A stretch of DNA of 64,000 nucleotides, taken from positions 62,001 through 126,000 of the forward strand of contig JAMPXP010000012.1 of the NCBI GenBank assembly GCA_023701135.1. The letters are read 5' to 3'. Under the pieces are notes generated by a model. It was not told the origin of the DNA and searched no databases. It worked only from the letters and a program-made list of their open reading frames with translations. The stretch's first letter is position 1; each line of letters opens with the position of its first letter. Position numbers and translations under genes: made by a program. The stretch comes from Desulfobacula sp. (GTDB lineage: Bacteria; Desulfobacterota; Desulfobacteria; Desulfobacterales; Desulfobacteraceae). Of the stretch, positions 9,665 through 18,854 are shown piece after piece.

Positions 9665-10633
9665 TTAATCCTTATGCCTGTGAAAATAGGCATAGAGATT
9701 TTCGAACACGGCAAAGCCTTCCTTCATCCGCTGATGATCGTCGGGCTGGGCCGCCGTAAGGCCGGTCAAAAGCGCTTGAATCCCGTCGGTTTCCATGCGG
9801 CCGTATTCGCCATCCTTTAAATCAATATCGTGAACCACCTGGGCCATGAAAGCCAGGGCCTTGTCCTGAAGCTTCAATCTTTCGATCATGACCTCAAAGG
9901 TGCATTTATTGCCTTCATGGGTGAATTCTCCATCAAACATGTCAAAGCGCAGCTCTTCATTTTTTGAGGCATACCGGGGCTGGGACACGAATTTAAAAAC
10001 GGCCTCTTCGTCGATAAACCGCCTGATCAGCCAGCCGCAGGCCATGCGGTCAACAAAGATATTTTTCCGGGTGACCCAGGTCCTGTTCTTAAGATTCTCC
10101 ATTTCCCCTTTTTGCTCAAGCCTCACAGGCGCAGGGCCATGGAGATGGTACACCAGTTCCTTGAGAAGGATTTCCGCATTTCCCCGTTCCGGGGCCTGAA
10201 AAAAATCAATGGCGACGGTTTCCTCCAGGCGGGCCTTTAACCTGGACCATTGAACCGATTTTTTCGCCGCAAGGGCCTGCTCCCCTATGCCGGAAGACCA
10301 GATCGCCAGCAGGCTGTCGGCCTCTGCAATGATTTTTTCATAATCCGCCTTGCGTGCATTTTGAAACAGGGCTATGATCTGCTCATCATTCAATCCTTCC
10401 AGAAAATGCGCCTCGAAAATCGACCCGTCACCGCCGCCGGCCATGATTTCCTTCAGGGTCCAGCTCAAATCTTCCCTGGACTGGTCTGAAAAGGGCATGG
10501 CATACACCGATTGTTTAATGGCCACGGCCCCTATCTTCTGGAGCCGCCGCCAGATTTTGACCCGGAATGTATCGGGTTTGGGAGGAATCTGGTGGATCAG
10601 CACCAGCCATTTTACAGAATCCGGCAATAGCAT
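9665..10633 (-). CDS. chrB: Chromate resistance regulator ChrB
   Basis: A 322-residue protein with an N-terminal region (KWLVLIHQIPPKPDTFRVKIWRRLQKIGAVAIKQSVYAMP) typical of ChrB and a C-terminal ChrB domain from about residue 150 with WVTRKNIFVDRMACGWLIRRF. ChrB proteins are chromate-responsive regulators of chr operons in several proteobacteria. As first gene of a five-gene minus-strand operon it fits autoregulation. AAGGAG precedes the ATG at 10633. A perfect inverted repeat just upstream (10649-10677) is a candidate binding site. I see no frameshift or missing segment. Confidence 0.92.
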   Translation of the reverse strand: MLLPDSVKWLVLIHQIPPKPDTFRVKIWRRLQKIGAVAIKQSVYAMPFSDQSREDLSWTLKEIMAGGGDGSIFEAHFLEGLNDEQIIALFQNARKADYEKIIAEADSLLAIWSSGIGEQALAAKKSVQWSRLKARLEETVAIDFFQAPERGNAEILLKELVYHLHGPAPVRLEQKGEMENLKNRTWVTRKNIFVDRMACGWLIRRFIDEEAVFKFVSQPRYASKNEELRFDMFDGEFTHEGNKCTFEVMIERLKLQDKALAFMAQVVHDIDLKDGEYGRMETDGIQALLTGLTAAQPDDHQRMKEGFAVFENLYAYFHRHKD

Positions 10634-10648
10634 TGATGTCTCCTTGTT

Positions 10649-10691
10649 CAGTTGTTTTAATTAAAATGCAACAACTGTTTCTATTTGTCAA
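10649..10691 (-). promoter_or_regulatory. Candidate chr operon promoter and operator
   Basis: An 8-bp perfect inverted repeat, CAGTTGTT and AACAACTG with 13 bases between (10649-10677), begins 16 bases upstream of the chrB start. On the minus strand a perfect -35 hexamer TTGACA lies at 10691-10686, so the repeat covers the expected spacer and -10 region. That layout suits a repressor, most simply ChrB itself. The -10 box is weak by eye. Confidence 0.5.
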
Positions 10692-10769
10692 GCGCGACAA
10701 AAGGAAGGCATCCTGTTTTTAAACGGAAGATTCAAAACGGCGCTGATTTCAAACGGCAGGGGGTGAGGG

Positions 10770-11825
10770 CTACAGCCAGTCTTTTTTCTTAAAAAAATAG
10801 AACATGATGCCGACCACACCTATGAACACGGCCCAGACGGCAAGATAGCCGTATCTCCACTCCAGCTCGGGCATGTATCGGAAATTCATGCCGTAAATCC
10901 CGGCGATAAAGGTCAATGGAATAAAAATGGTGGCGGTCATGGTGAGGGTCTTCATGATTTCATTGGTCCTGTTGTTCACATTGGCCAGAAAAGTTTCGTG
11001 AAGGCCTGAAATCAGTTCCCGGTAGATATCGATGGTTTCCTGGATTTGAAGCACATGGTCGTGGATATCCCTGAAAAAAATCAGATTGCCCTCGTCAATG
11101 AGACCGGCGTCGTTTTCCCGGAGCGTGTTGATGATTTCCCTGAGCGGGGCAACAGCCCTTCTCAGGATGATGAGGCTGCGCTTCATATCATTGATGGACT
11201 GGAAGGTTTGCCTGGACAGGGAAACGAGCAGCTCTTCATCCAGGGCCTCCATCTTTTCCTCAAAGGCTTCAAGAATGATAAAATAGCTGTCCACCACCGT
11301 ATCCATGAGGGCATAGGCCAGGTAATCGGCCCCCTTTTTCCGGATGCGGCTTTTTTCATTCCTGATCCTGTCCATGAGGGGATCGAACAACTGGTTCTCC
11401 CTTTCCTGAAACGAAATAACAAAATCCCGGCCTAAAACAATGCTGAACTGCTCGGAAAAAATACCGCCGCCTTCCTTCCGGCCCAGCAGGTTAAAAACAA
11501 GGAAGATGCCGTCTTCCAGGGCTTCAACCTTGGGCCGGGTCCTCGTATGCAGGATGTCCTCCAGAATCATGGGATGAATCTTGAAGACCTCACCGATTTG
11601 TTCAATGACCCCGGTGTCGTGAAGGCCGTCAATATTGATCCAGGCGATACCGGGGGCCTCCTTCAAGGGAAGCAGTTCCGAAACGGAAGCCGCACGTTTC
11701 TCCCGAACCCGGTCCGGACCGTATTCCATCAGGGTGATCTTTGCCTTTTCCGCTTTTTTCTCGCCGATATGGACCAGGCTTCCGGGAGGAAGCCCTGCTT
11801 TTTCAGATGTTTTTCTCATTGGCAT
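10770..11825 (-). CDS. corA: CorA-family divalent metal ion transporter
   Basis: Magnesium/cobalt channel of the inner membrane. The 351 residues have a large acidic cytoplasmic N-terminal domain, a long helical stalk, and two C-terminal membrane helices. The GMN selectivity signature is present as GIYGMNFRYMPE, and the tail ends in the basic stretch FFKKKDWL. Length and layout are normal for CorA. The start at ATG 11825 has no clear ribosome-binding site, and the second Met two codons later is an alternative. It lies 136 bases upstream of chrB on the same strand but is separated from it by the chr promoter region. Confidence 0.95.
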   Translation of the reverse strand: MPMRKTSEKAGLPPGSLVHIGEKKAEKAKITLMEYGPDRVREKRAASVSELLPLKEAPGIAWINIDGLHDTGVIEQIGEVFKIHPMILEDILHTRTRPKVEALEDGIFLVFNLLGRKEGGGIFSEQFSIVLGRDFVISFQERENQLFDPLMDRIRNEKSRIRKKGADYLAYALMDTVVDSYFIILEAFEEKMEALDEELLVSLSRQTFQSINDMKRSLIILRRAVAPLREIINTLRENDAGLIDEGNLIFFRDIHDHVLQIQETIDIYRELISGLHETFLANVNNRTNEIMKTLTMTATIFIPLTFIAGIYGMNFRYMPELEWRYGYLAVWAVFIGVVGIMFYFFKKKDWL

Positions 11826-11894
11826 GTCACAGAGTCCGGATATTTTTGATTATTTTTGCTCATGAACTGATTCTTGATTGCCAATTCATGAACT

Positions 11895-12098
11895 CTAATC
11901 CTCATGGTATAACCTATCGAAATCGATTAATTTTGAGCGCCCCTCTTTAACAGCTTGTCTCCGATCCTTGACCTCATCCAGCCATATTTTCCGGATTTTA
12001 TCTTCCTCGCAATCTATGCTGGCCATTATTAACTGGGCAAATTCAATCCTTTCATTCGGCGGCATTTTCATGGCTTCATCCAATAAATCCTGTATCAT
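11895..12098 (-). CDS. Addiction-module antitoxin-like protein, partner missing
   Basis: A 67-residue acidic protein. Its plan, a short N-terminal helix (IQDLLDEAMKMP), then NERIEFAQLIMASIDCEED and a charged tail with W-LDEV-DRR, matches the small 'addiction module component' antitoxin family that usually sits just before a ParE/RelE-type toxin gene. GAGGAT precedes the ATG. Downstream there are only about 70 bases before corA, and I find no toxin there or upstream. It is either an orphan or the remnant of a toxin-antitoxin pair. It lies at the edge of an AT-rich patch. Confidence 0.75.
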   Translation of the reverse strand: MIQDLLDEAMKMPPNERIEFAQLIMASIDCEEDKIRKIWLDEVKDRRQAVKEGRSKLIDFDRLYHED

Positions 12099-12197
12099 TA
12101 TTTTTTATCCTCAGCTTTACGTTGATGTAGAATGTTTAAAATGATACTTGATAATTTTCCACGGGTCAAAAATCATATGCAAAGCATTTCAGATGAT

Positions 12198-13694
12198 TCA
12201 GTGGGGTTTTATGCTTTCTGAACTCGAATACAGCCGAGCATGCTCTGTTATTGCAAAATCATCTGTCATACTTGATATATAATCGCAGATGACCCTTAAC
12301 AGATTCCTTCTTACTGAATTATTCCTCGATGAATAATACATCTGATTTAACCAGGATCGCATCTCACCCACTGAAACTATGGCATGTACTTCTTTATCAG
12401 GATGACTATTAATAAAAAGCTGTTTTATCATATTATCAGGTAGTTGCTGGGGATTTGATAGATAGGCTTTTGCCAGTTGCCTAATAATGAAGCCAGCTTT
12501 ACCATCCATTCGTTGAACTTCGTATGAATTCAAAATACTATTTTTCAATTTCTCTTGAAGTATCTTTTGATCCATTTCCAGTTTTTCAGGATATGCGATA
12601 ATCTCCTTTATCAAAAGGGTACCATTCTCTGTTACAAATTCTGTCTGAGTATCCAGATTAGGATACATATCAATAAAGTCTTTATTTGAATTAATGGAAA
12701 AGGCTTTATAAAAGTCTCTTAAATTCGATCGGGAATGGCTGATCAGATTTCTGTTTAAGCAACCCACTATCAACTTTGAAGTTTTAGGAATGATAAATTC
12801 AGGCCCGTCCTTTATGAGCGAACTAAAGATTCTTAACTCCTGTTTGGTAAAATATGGTCGCATTAATTGATCTATCCAATCAAAGATATCATCAATGTTA
12901 ATGACTTTTGCTGTTAAGCCATCTTCAATATCATGGTGCCTTTGGGCGATTTCATCTGCAAACTCGACAAGAAATCCCTCAAAACTCCAAGCTTCATGCC
13001 CGAACTCATCATTACCATTTTTGATTTTCCACAAATCATAATACTTATCATAAAAATGATTCATTAATGCATTTTTATTATTTCCATGTATGCAGGACTC
13101 ACGAGATCTGTTTTGTGGAAAATTACAAATATATCCATCTTCGATTTCTTGTCTAAAACCGCATTTCGTCCAGGATCGTTTTGTATGATTCTGAATACCC
13201 CAGAGAGCGAAATTTGACAAATTCAATCCGGAAACTTCTTGATACAGAATATCCAAGTCAGCAGTTACCCTAACCCCCTGGAGATTGTGCTTAAACCCCA
13301 TTTCTTCAATACCTAAATCAGGAGACAGACCACCTAATCTATCACAATTCGTAGCAATCCGGTTCAAAATTCTTTCTCCTGTATGCCCAAATGGTGTATG
13401 CCCGATATCATGCCCCAATGCAATTGCCTCTGTGAGATCTCTATCCAAACCAAGAGCTTGGGCTGAAATAGTTGAAATCTGAGCGACCTCCAAGGAATGA
13501 GTTAAACGGGTTCGAACACTGTCATCAGATGCTGGCAAAAAAATCTGCGTTTTCCTACTCAATCTTCTGTATGGTTTTGAGTATAGGATTCGATCCCTAT
13601 CACGCATGAATTCATTCCGATATGGTCCTGTAGCATAATCTTTCCCTGCTCTTACAACGTATCTCAAAGGTGCTTTCCCTATCGCTTTCTTCAT
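12198..13694 (-). CDS. dgt: dGTP triphosphohydrolase (HD superfamily)
   Basis: HD-domain enzyme that splits dNTPs, classically dGTP, to nucleoside and triphosphate. At 498 residues it is close to E. coli Dgt (505). The early part has YRRLSRKTQIF and RTRLTHSLEVAQIS (first metal His), then GHDIGHTPFGHTGE (the HD pair), followed by a long helical C-terminal half. GAGG precedes the ATG at 13694. Base composition is clearly more AT-rich than flanking genes, and codon use differs, which suggests transfer. A 72-residue unknown lies 18 bases upstream on the same strand. Some Dgt enzymes protect against phages by draining dGTP; whether this one does is open. Confidence 0.92.
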   Translation of the reverse strand: MKKAIGKAPLRYVVRAGKDYATGPYRNEFMRDRDRILYSKPYRRLSRKTQIFLPASDDSVRTRLTHSLEVAQISTISAQALGLDRDLTEAIALGHDIGHTPFGHTGERILNRIATNCDRLGGLSPDLGIEEMGFKHNLQGVRVTADLDILYQEVSGLNLSNFALWGIQNHTKRSWTKCGFRQEIEDGYICNFPQNRSRESCIHGNNKNALMNHFYDKYYDLWKIKNGNDEFGHEAWSFEGFLVEFADEIAQRHHDIEDGLTAKVINIDDIFDWIDQLMRPYFTKQELRIFSSLIKDGPEFIIPKTSKLIVGCLNRNLISHSRSNLRDFYKAFSINSNKDFIDMYPNLDTQTEFVTENGTLLIKEIIAYPEKLEMDQKILQEKLKNSILNSYEVQRMDGKAGFIIRQLAKAYLSNPQQLPDNMIKQLFINSHPDKEVHAIVSVGEMRSWLNQMYYSSRNNSVRRNLLRVICDYISSMTDDFAITEHARLYSSSESIKPH

Positions 13695-13712
13695 AGTTGC
13701 CTCGTGATAGTT

Positions 13713-13931
13713 TTATATGTTTCCATCTGCATTAAATCGATCGGTTTCAGTAGTCCAGAATGATACTTGAATAAGCCATCCACGTCCCATTTTATGAACT
13801 AATTTGAGATAAATTTTAGCGATATTTATATCTCCGAAAATATTGAAAAGAATTCTTTTGTGTATAAAATCAAAGTCTCTATTAAAAGACAAGCAATATT
13901 TCAGAAGCATATAATATAATGATTTGTCCAT
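13713..13931 (-). CDS. Small hypothetical protein upstream of dgt
   Basis: A 72-residue open frame of basic, aromatic character (YYMLLKYCLSF, FNIFGDINIAKIYLKLVH, GWLIQVSFW). I do not recognise a family. It ends 18 bases before the dGTPase start on the same strand, a spacing typical of co-translated genes, and it shares the AT-rich composition. No good ribosome-binding site precedes the ATG at 13931, and in-frame stops lie just upstream, so it is not the tail of a longer gene in this window. It may be a real partner of dgt or a chance frame. Confidence 0.4.
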   Translation of the reverse strand: MDKSLYYMLLKYCLSFNRDFDFIHKRILFNIFGDINIAKIYLKLVHKMGRGWLIQVSFWTTETDRFNADGNI

Positions 13932-14167
13932 AAGGAGCTATTTCTATCAAACTCCAAAATCAAAGATACTTGTAACCAAAATCAACCCTTCCGGCGATCC
14001 ACCATCCAAAACGGATATGTAACTCTGGCCCGGATTTTCTTTGCCGGGGGATTGCCGCAGCCGGTTGATTTATGGCCTTTCAGGTGATATTCTCAGGAAA
14101 AATTTCAACCGGGCGGGCGCAATATTCGGCCCTGCCGGTTTCAACCCTGTTGAAGGCAAAAGAGAAA

Positions 14168-16465
14168 ATGGCTGCGGATATCAAAACACTGCTGAGCACT
14201 GAATATACTCTTTCCGGCGAGATTTCCCGGCTGGCCGGGGAAAACGAAAACTATCGGATTCAAATACCGGACGGGGCCTCCTTTGTCCTGAAACTGGCCG
14301 GTGAGGACAGTCCTCCCGGAATCCTGGAAATGGAGCATCTTGCCGTGGAAAGCCTTGTCCGGGCAGGGCTGGGCGTCGCCCTGCCCCGGGTGATCCCCAC
14401 CCGGACCGGGTCTGTGGAGGCCTGTGCTTTGACCGGGGACCGGGAAAAAATCCGGGGCCGCCTTCTTGCCTTTGTTCCGGGAGAGGCCTGGTGCAACTCC
14501 CTTCCCGCAGGCACGGAAAGGCTCGAAGACCTTGGAAGCCTCATGGCGCGGATGCACCTGGCCCTGGCCGGGGTGGTTCATCCGGATGCAAAAAGAACCC
14601 ATGCCTGGGATCTTGCCAAGGCAGACCAGCACCGCCCGGCGATCTCCGTCATCCAGGACCCGGAAAAGCGGCGGATTCTGGAATGGGTCTTCCATCTCTA
14701 TGGGGCAATCGCCCTACCCCTGCTGGACCGGCTGCCCAGGTCCCTGATCCACGGGGATCTCAATGACGACAATATCCTGGTCCTGGACGGCCGCATCTCG
14801 GGGGTCCTGGATTTCGGGGACTGCCTTGAAAATCCGGTGGTCTGTGATCTGGCCATTGCCCTGGCCTACCACACCCTGGATGAAGAAGATCCCCTGGAAG
14901 CCGGGGCCGCCGTCATCGGGGCCTACCACGGCATCCGCCCCCTGTCCCCGGATGAGATGGCGGTTCTTTTTCCTTTGATCTGCGCCAGGCTGGCCGTGTC
15001 CGTCATCATTTCCGCAAAAAGAAGGGCCCTGGACCCGGACCGGGAGGCCTGGTTTGTTTCCGAGGAGCGGGCCTGGCAAAAACTGGAGGCCTTTTCGGCC
15101 ATGGGCCCGGCCCAGGCCGCCATTCTTCTGGCAAGCCGGACGGATCTGAGGCCCTATGAAAATCGGGGGACCTCGCCGGACCAGTTGATCAAAAACCGGC
15201 GGAGGGTCATGGCCCCCTCCCTGTCCCTGTCCTATGAGCAACCCCTGAAATTTCTGTACGGAAGGGGCCAGTACCTGTTTGATTACAATGGCCGGCCCTT
15301 TCTGGATCTGTATAATAATGTCTGCCATGTGGGCCACTGCCATCCCAGGGTGGTGGAGGCGGGGCAGAAACAGATGGCCCGGCTCAATACCAATACCCGC
15401 TATCTCTACGACGGCCTGACCGAGTATGCGGAAAGGCTCTGCGCCACCCTGCCCAAGGAGCTGGACACCTGCTTTTTTGTCAACTCGGGCAGCGAGGCCA
15501 ATGAACTGGCCCTGCGAATCGCCCGGACCTGCACCGGCCAAAGGGATATGCTGGTGGTGGACAATGCCTACCACGGCCACACCAGTTCCATGATCGACCT
15601 GAGTCCCTATAAATTCATGGGCAGGGGCGGCCGGGGCGAACCCGAGCCCTGGGTCCATGTGGTTCCCCTGGCCGACGGGTACCGGGGCCGGTTCAAGGGC
15701 CAGGGACGGGATGCGGGCAGGGCCTACGGGGACGAGATCGAAACCCTCATCGACGGCCTGGACAGGCCCATTGCGGGATTTATCACCGAATCCCTCCTGT
15801 CCTGCGGCGGCCAGGTAATCCCGCCCCAGGGATATTTTGAAACGGCCTTTTTCCATGTGAGAAATGCGGGAGGGCTCTGCATTGTCGATGAGGTCCAGAC
15901 CGGTTTCGGCCGGGTGGGCTCCCGGTTCTGGGCCTTTGAGCTTCAAGGGGTCATCCCGGATATGGTGGTCATGGGAAAACCCATGGGAAACGGGCACCCC
16001 ATGGGGGCCGTGATCACCCGGCGGGAGATTGCCGAACTCTTTGCCAACGGCATGGAATTTTTTTCCACCTTTGGCGGCAACCCGGTGTCCTGCGCCGTGG
16101 GCCTGGCGGTTCTGGATGTGATGGAAGAGGAAGGCCTTCAGGAACATGCCCGTGAAACAGGAAAAAGGCTGCTGGCCGGGCTTGATGCGCTCAAGGACCG
16201 GCATGAGATCATGGGGGATGTCCGGGGGGTGGGGCTTTTTATCGGGATCGAGCTGGTTCTGGACCGGGACACCCGGGCCCCGGCCCACCGGGACGCCCGT
16301 GAGCTGGTGAACCGGCTCAAAGACCGGGGGATCCTCCTGGGCACCGACGGGCCCTTTAACAATGTGGTCAAAATCAAACCCCCCATGGTGATCACCCGGG
16401 AGGATGCGGATATGTTCATCCGGATCCTGGACGATTGCCTGACCGATATGGAGGCTTCAGGATAA
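14168..16465 (+). CDS. Kinase-aminotransferase fusion (APH domain + class III PLP phospho-lyase-like)
   Basis: Two enzymes in one chain. The N-terminal ~330 residues are an aminoglycoside-phosphotransferase-like small-molecule kinase, with [11 protein letters not shown] (catalytic Asp) and VLDFGDC (metal Asp). The C-terminal ~430 residues are a class III PLP enzyme, with [32 protein letters not shown] and the PLP lysine in [12 protein letters not shown]. The ethanolamine-phosphate and phosphohydroxylysine phospho-lyases belong to this PLP branch, and their substrates are made by kinases of this APH type. The chain therefore probably phosphorylates an amino alcohol and then eliminates phosphate and ammonia. 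Start at 14168 (MAADIKTLL) is preferred; an in-frame ATG at 14072 would add 32 poorly conserved-looking residues. Both ribosome-binding sites are weak. Confidence 0.88.
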   Translation: MAADIKTLLSTEYTLSGEISRLAGENENYRIQIPDGASFVLKLAGEDSPPGILEMEHLAVESLVRAGLGVALPRVIPTRTGSVEACALTGDREKIRGRLLAFVPGEAWCNSLPAGTERLEDLGSLMARMHLALAGVVHPDAKRTHAWDLAKADQHRPAISVIQDPEKRRILEWVFHLYGAIALPLLDRLPRSLIHGDLNDDNILVLDGRISGVLDFGDCLENPVVCDLAIALAYHTLDEEDPLEAGAAVIGAYHGIRPLSPDEMAVLFPLICARLAVSVIISAKRRALDPDREAWFVSEERAWQKLEAFSAMGPAQAAILLASRTDLRPYENRGTSPDQLIKNRRRVMAPSLSLSYEQPLKFLYGRGQYLFDYNGRPFLDLYNNVCHVGHCHPRVVEAGQKQMARLNTNTRYLYDGLTEYAERLCATLPKELDTCFFVNSGSEANELALRIARTCTGQRDMLVVDNAYHGHTSSMIDLSPYKFMGRGGRGEPEPWVHVVPLADGYRGRFKGQGRDAGRAYGDEIETLIDGLDRPIAGFITESLLSCGGQVIPPQGYFETAFFHVRNAGGLCIVDEVQTGFGRVGSRFWAFELQGVIPDMVVMGKPMGNGHPMGAVITRREIAELFANGMEFFSTFGGNPVSCAVGLAVLDVMEEEGLQEHARETGKRLLAGLDALKDRHEIMGDVRGVGLFIGIELVLDRDTRAPAHRDARELVNRLKDRGILLGTDGPFNNVVKIKPPMVITREDADMFIRILDDCLTDMEASG

Positions 16466-16566
16466 AAAAGCGCCCCCTTTTGGGCCGCAAAATTAAAGCT
16501 TGCCCTCCAAAACAGCGATAATTGTATCAGGAGCTGAAACAAACCCCTTAATTATTGGACGGCAGC

Positions 16567-16923
16567 ATGGATGACGTATCCAAAATAGATCAGGGAGAAG
16601 GCGTTCTCGCGGATAAAACCGCCATCCCGACCTATGACCTGAGACGGCACAAGAAAAAAAAGCATTTCCGGGAAGCCAAGGAACATCTGGACGAGCTGAC
16701 CAAAATCGTGGATGAGGTCCACCAGGAGCTTCAGGCCAAGGATTCCCCCTTCAGGCTCTGTGTCTACCAGGAAGGGGAGGATGTGTTTATTGACATTGTC
16801 ACCCTGGACGATTATGGTAAGGTCAGCCGGATTTTCAAGCATGATATTTCCCATGCCGAACTGGAAGATCTGGTCCAGCATCTGAAAAGCGGCCGGGGAC
16901 TCATTCTGGATGCAGATGCCTGA
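16567..16923 (+). CDS. Conserved-looking small protein, FlaG-like C-terminal half
   Basis: A 118-residue protein. The first half is charged and helical (YDLRRHKKKKHFREAKEHLDELTKIVDEVHQEL). The second half (FRLCVYQEGEDVFIDIVTLDDYGKVSRIFKHDISHAELEDLVQHL) has the beta-hairpin-plus-helix pattern of FlaG-like proteins, but without the usual VIRQIP motif. I do not assign a function. ATG at 16567 is taken as the start; an in-frame TTG at 16555 is possible. It stands between the kinase-lyase fusion and a thioesterase on the same strand. Confidence 0.7.
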   Translation: MDDVSKIDQGEGVLADKTAIPTYDLRRHKKKKHFREAKEHLDELTKIVDEVHQELQAKDSPFRLCVYQEGEDVFIDIVTLDDYGKVSRIFKHDISHAELEDLVQHLKSGRGLILDADA

Positions 16924-16976
16924 GACGCCCCCGGCAACGGAACCCCAAAACCGAGAGATAAGGAGACCCATCCAAA

Positions 16977-17447
16977 ATGCAGGAAAAAGCCTTTCAGGAT
17001 TTCTACCCCGATGAATTCAGCCATTGTTACGGTTGCGGCAGGCTCAATGAACACGGACATAAAATCAAAAGCGTCTGGGACGGGGAGGAAAGCGTGGCGT
17101 TCTTTACCCCCGACGGCCGCTACATGGCCCTTCCGGGTTTTGTCTACGGTGGCCTCATCGCTTCCCTGGTGGACTGCCATTCCACCGGAACGGCGGCGGC
17201 CGCAGCCTACCGGAAAGAGGGGCGGCCCATGGATTCGGAACCGGCCCTCAGATTTGTCACCGCCTCCCTGAAGGTGGATTTTCTGGCGCCCACCCCCATG
17301 GGCAAGGAGCTTGAACTCCGTGGCCGGGTCGTGGAGATCAAAGAGAAAAAGGTCGTAGTGGAATCCAGGGTCCTGGCCGGGGAAACCCTCTGCGCCAAAG
17401 GAACCGTGGTGGCGGTCCGGATGCCGCCCGGCATGATGCCCAAATAA
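16977..17447 (+). CDS. PaaI-type hotdog thioesterase
   Basis: A 156-residue hotdog-fold protein of the PaaI/YiiD-like thioesterase group. It starts with a cysteine-rich segment (FSHCYGCGRLNEHGHKIKSVW), then PGFVYGGLIASLVDCHSTGTAAAA, where the GG and the following acidic residue correspond to the hotdog helix. The strands LKVDFLAPTPMGKELELRGRVVEI follow. Members hydrolyse acyl-CoA esters in the cytoplasm; the natural substrate here is unknown. AAGGAG precedes the ATG. It forms a short plus-strand run with the DsrE-like gene and faces a fatty-acid-type dehydrogenase. Confidence 0.85.
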   Translation: MQEKAFQDFYPDEFSHCYGCGRLNEHGHKIKSVWDGEESVAFFTPDGRYMALPGFVYGGLIASLVDCHSTGTAAAAAYRKEGRPMDSEPALRFVTASLKVDFLAPTPMGKELELRGRVVEIKEKKVVVESRVLAGETLCAKGTVVAVRMPPGMMPK

Positions 17448-17480
17448 ACCCGCATTGAATTGATCATCAGGGAGAATGAA

Positions 17481-17828
17481 ATGAAAAAAAATGTCATTTT
17501 TGCATTCAGGGGAGACCCCCTGTGCTTTGTCCATGTCCTTCTCAACGGCATCGACCTTCACGAGCGGGGCCGGGAAGGGCTCATTGTCATTGAAGGGGAT
17601 GCGGTGACGCTGATCCCGAAGATGGCCGCGCCGGATCATTTTCTCCATGGCCTTTATGAAAAGGCAAAGACCCTGGGCATCCTGCACGGCGCCTGTCGGG
17701 CCTGCTCGCTGAAACTCAAGGTGGACAAGGACATTGAAAAGGAAAACATCCCCCTCATCGGCGACATGTCGGGCCATCCGTCCATGGGCGGCTTCATGGA
17801 AAAAGGCTATGAGGTGATCACCTTCTGA
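17481..17828 (+). CDS. DsrE-like sulfur-relay family protein
   Basis: A 115-residue protein of the DsrE/DsrF-like fold. It begins KKNVIFAFRGDPLCFVHVLLNGIDLHERG, has VIEGDAVTLIP, and contains a Cys pair in ILHGACRACSLKL that could carry a persulfide. DsrE-like proteins pass sulfur between partners, but many single members have no known job. The ATG at 17481 has AGGGAG just upstream; an in-frame ATG at 17460 is less well placed. It ends just before a strong bidirectional hairpin. Confidence 0.78.
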   Translation: MKKNVIFAFRGDPLCFVHVLLNGIDLHERGREGLIVIEGDAVTLIPKMAAPDHFLHGLYEKAKTLGILHGACRACSLKLKVDKDIEKENIPLIGDMSGHPSMGGFMEKGYEVITF

Positions 17829-17834
17829 TCCTTT

Positions 17835-17854
17835 CCCCGCAGCTTGCTGCGGGG
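17835..17854. terminator. Bidirectional hairpin between convergent genes
   Basis: CCCCGCAGC and GCTGCGGGG form a 9-bp perfect stem (8 bp with a CTTG tetraloop). It lies 6 bases after the DsrE-like stop and 4 bases before the stop of the convergent SDR gene. The flanking T tracts are short, so termination strength is uncertain. Confidence 0.75.
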
Positions 17855-17858
17855 AATC

Positions 17859-18758
17859 TTATCTCCCGGTCAGGGGCCGGCCCAGGCTGTAGATGTCCCC
17901 GGCGCTGTCAAAGGGGAGGGCATTTTCGAGGCTCTTGATCCGGTCAAACTCGTCTCTGACCTCTTCGGCCGGGATGTCCCGCACAGTATCCCCGATGCAG
18001 ACGCCCCTGCCGGAAACCACGGCCGACCGGGCAAACCAGCCCGCACTCATGGTAAAAATCATGCCGGAATCCGTATTTTCCTCGGAACAGAGGAAGGTGA
18101 CCAGAGGGGTGTTGAAACCGGGTTTGATCCGCCGGATCACCTCTTCCGGGAAGACGCCCCGGGTCATGGCGGTGGCGGCGTTGGGCGCCACGGCATTGAC
18201 CTTGATATTGTATTTTGCCGTTTCCAGCTTCAAGGAATTCATGAGGCCGATGACCCCCATTTTAGCCGCCCCGTAATTGGCCTGGCCAAAGGCGCCGTAG
18301 AGGCCCGAGGAGGATACCGTGAACACGATGCGGCCGTATCGGTTGTCCTTCATGATCTTTACGGCGGGCTGGGTCACGCAGAAGGCCCCCTTCAAATGGA
18401 CGGCAATGACCTCGTCCCATTCCTGTTCCGTCATTTTCATAAAGGTCCGGTCCCTCAGTATCCCGGCATTGTTGATGAGGATGTCCACCCGGCCGAAATG
18501 GTCCAGGGCCGTTTCCATAATCTTTTGGCCCCCGGCCATGGTGGCGACGGAATCCAGGCTGGCGGCGGCCCGGCCCCCGGCGCTGATAATCTCCTCCGCG
18601 ACTTTTTGGGCCGTGCTTTTTCCCTCGGCATCCCGGCCGATATCATTGACCACGACTCCGGCCCCTCTTTTGGCCAAATCCAGGGCATAATCCCGGCCGA
18701 TCCCCTCCCCTGCGCCCGTCACAACAGCCACCCGGTTTTCAAATCCGATCTTGCTCAT
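17859..18758 (-). CDS. SDR dehydrogenase, MFE-2-like 3-hydroxyacyl-CoA dehydrogenase type
   Basis: A 299-residue short-chain dehydrogenase. The cofactor motif is VVTGAGEGIGRDYAL, followed by NNAGILRDR and an active site S-x(n)-YGAAK with Ser in FTVSSSGLYG. The long TGAGxGIGRxYAL-type start, the NAGILRDRTF stretch and the extra C-terminal region resemble the dehydrogenase domain of peroxisomal multifunctional enzyme 2. A (3R)-hydroxyacyl-CoA substrate is therefore likely. It is cytoplasmic and probably part of fatty-acid or aromatic-acid breakdown. It is monocistronic, and its 3' end meets the DsrE-like gene at a shared hairpin. Confidence 0.85.
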   Translation of the reverse strand: MSKIGFENRVAVVTGAGEGIGRDYALDLAKRGAGVVVNDIGRDAEGKSTAQKVAEEIISAGGRAAASLDSVATMAGGQKIMETALDHFGRVDILINNAGILRDRTFMKMTEQEWDEVIAVHLKGAFCVTQPAVKIMKDNRYGRIVFTVSSSGLYGAFGQANYGAAKMGVIGLMNSLKLETAKYNIKVNAVAPNAATAMTRGVFPEEVIRRIKPGFNTPLVTFLCSEENTDSGMIFTMSAGWFARSAVVSGRGVCIGDTVRDIPAEEVRDEFDRIKSLENALPFDSAGDIYSLGRPLTGR

Positions 18759-18854
18759 TCACATCCTCCGGCAGTTTATTTCTTTATTAAAAAAGTGTAT
18801 ATCAAGCTTTAATTCTGAATTCTGTTTTATTCAACCTTAATTTTGGAGGCGGCT

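Noticed and set aside
14714-16288. Long minus-strand open frame opposite the kinase-aminotransferase fusion
   Set aside because: Low-complexity, GC-biased shadow of a well supported gene.
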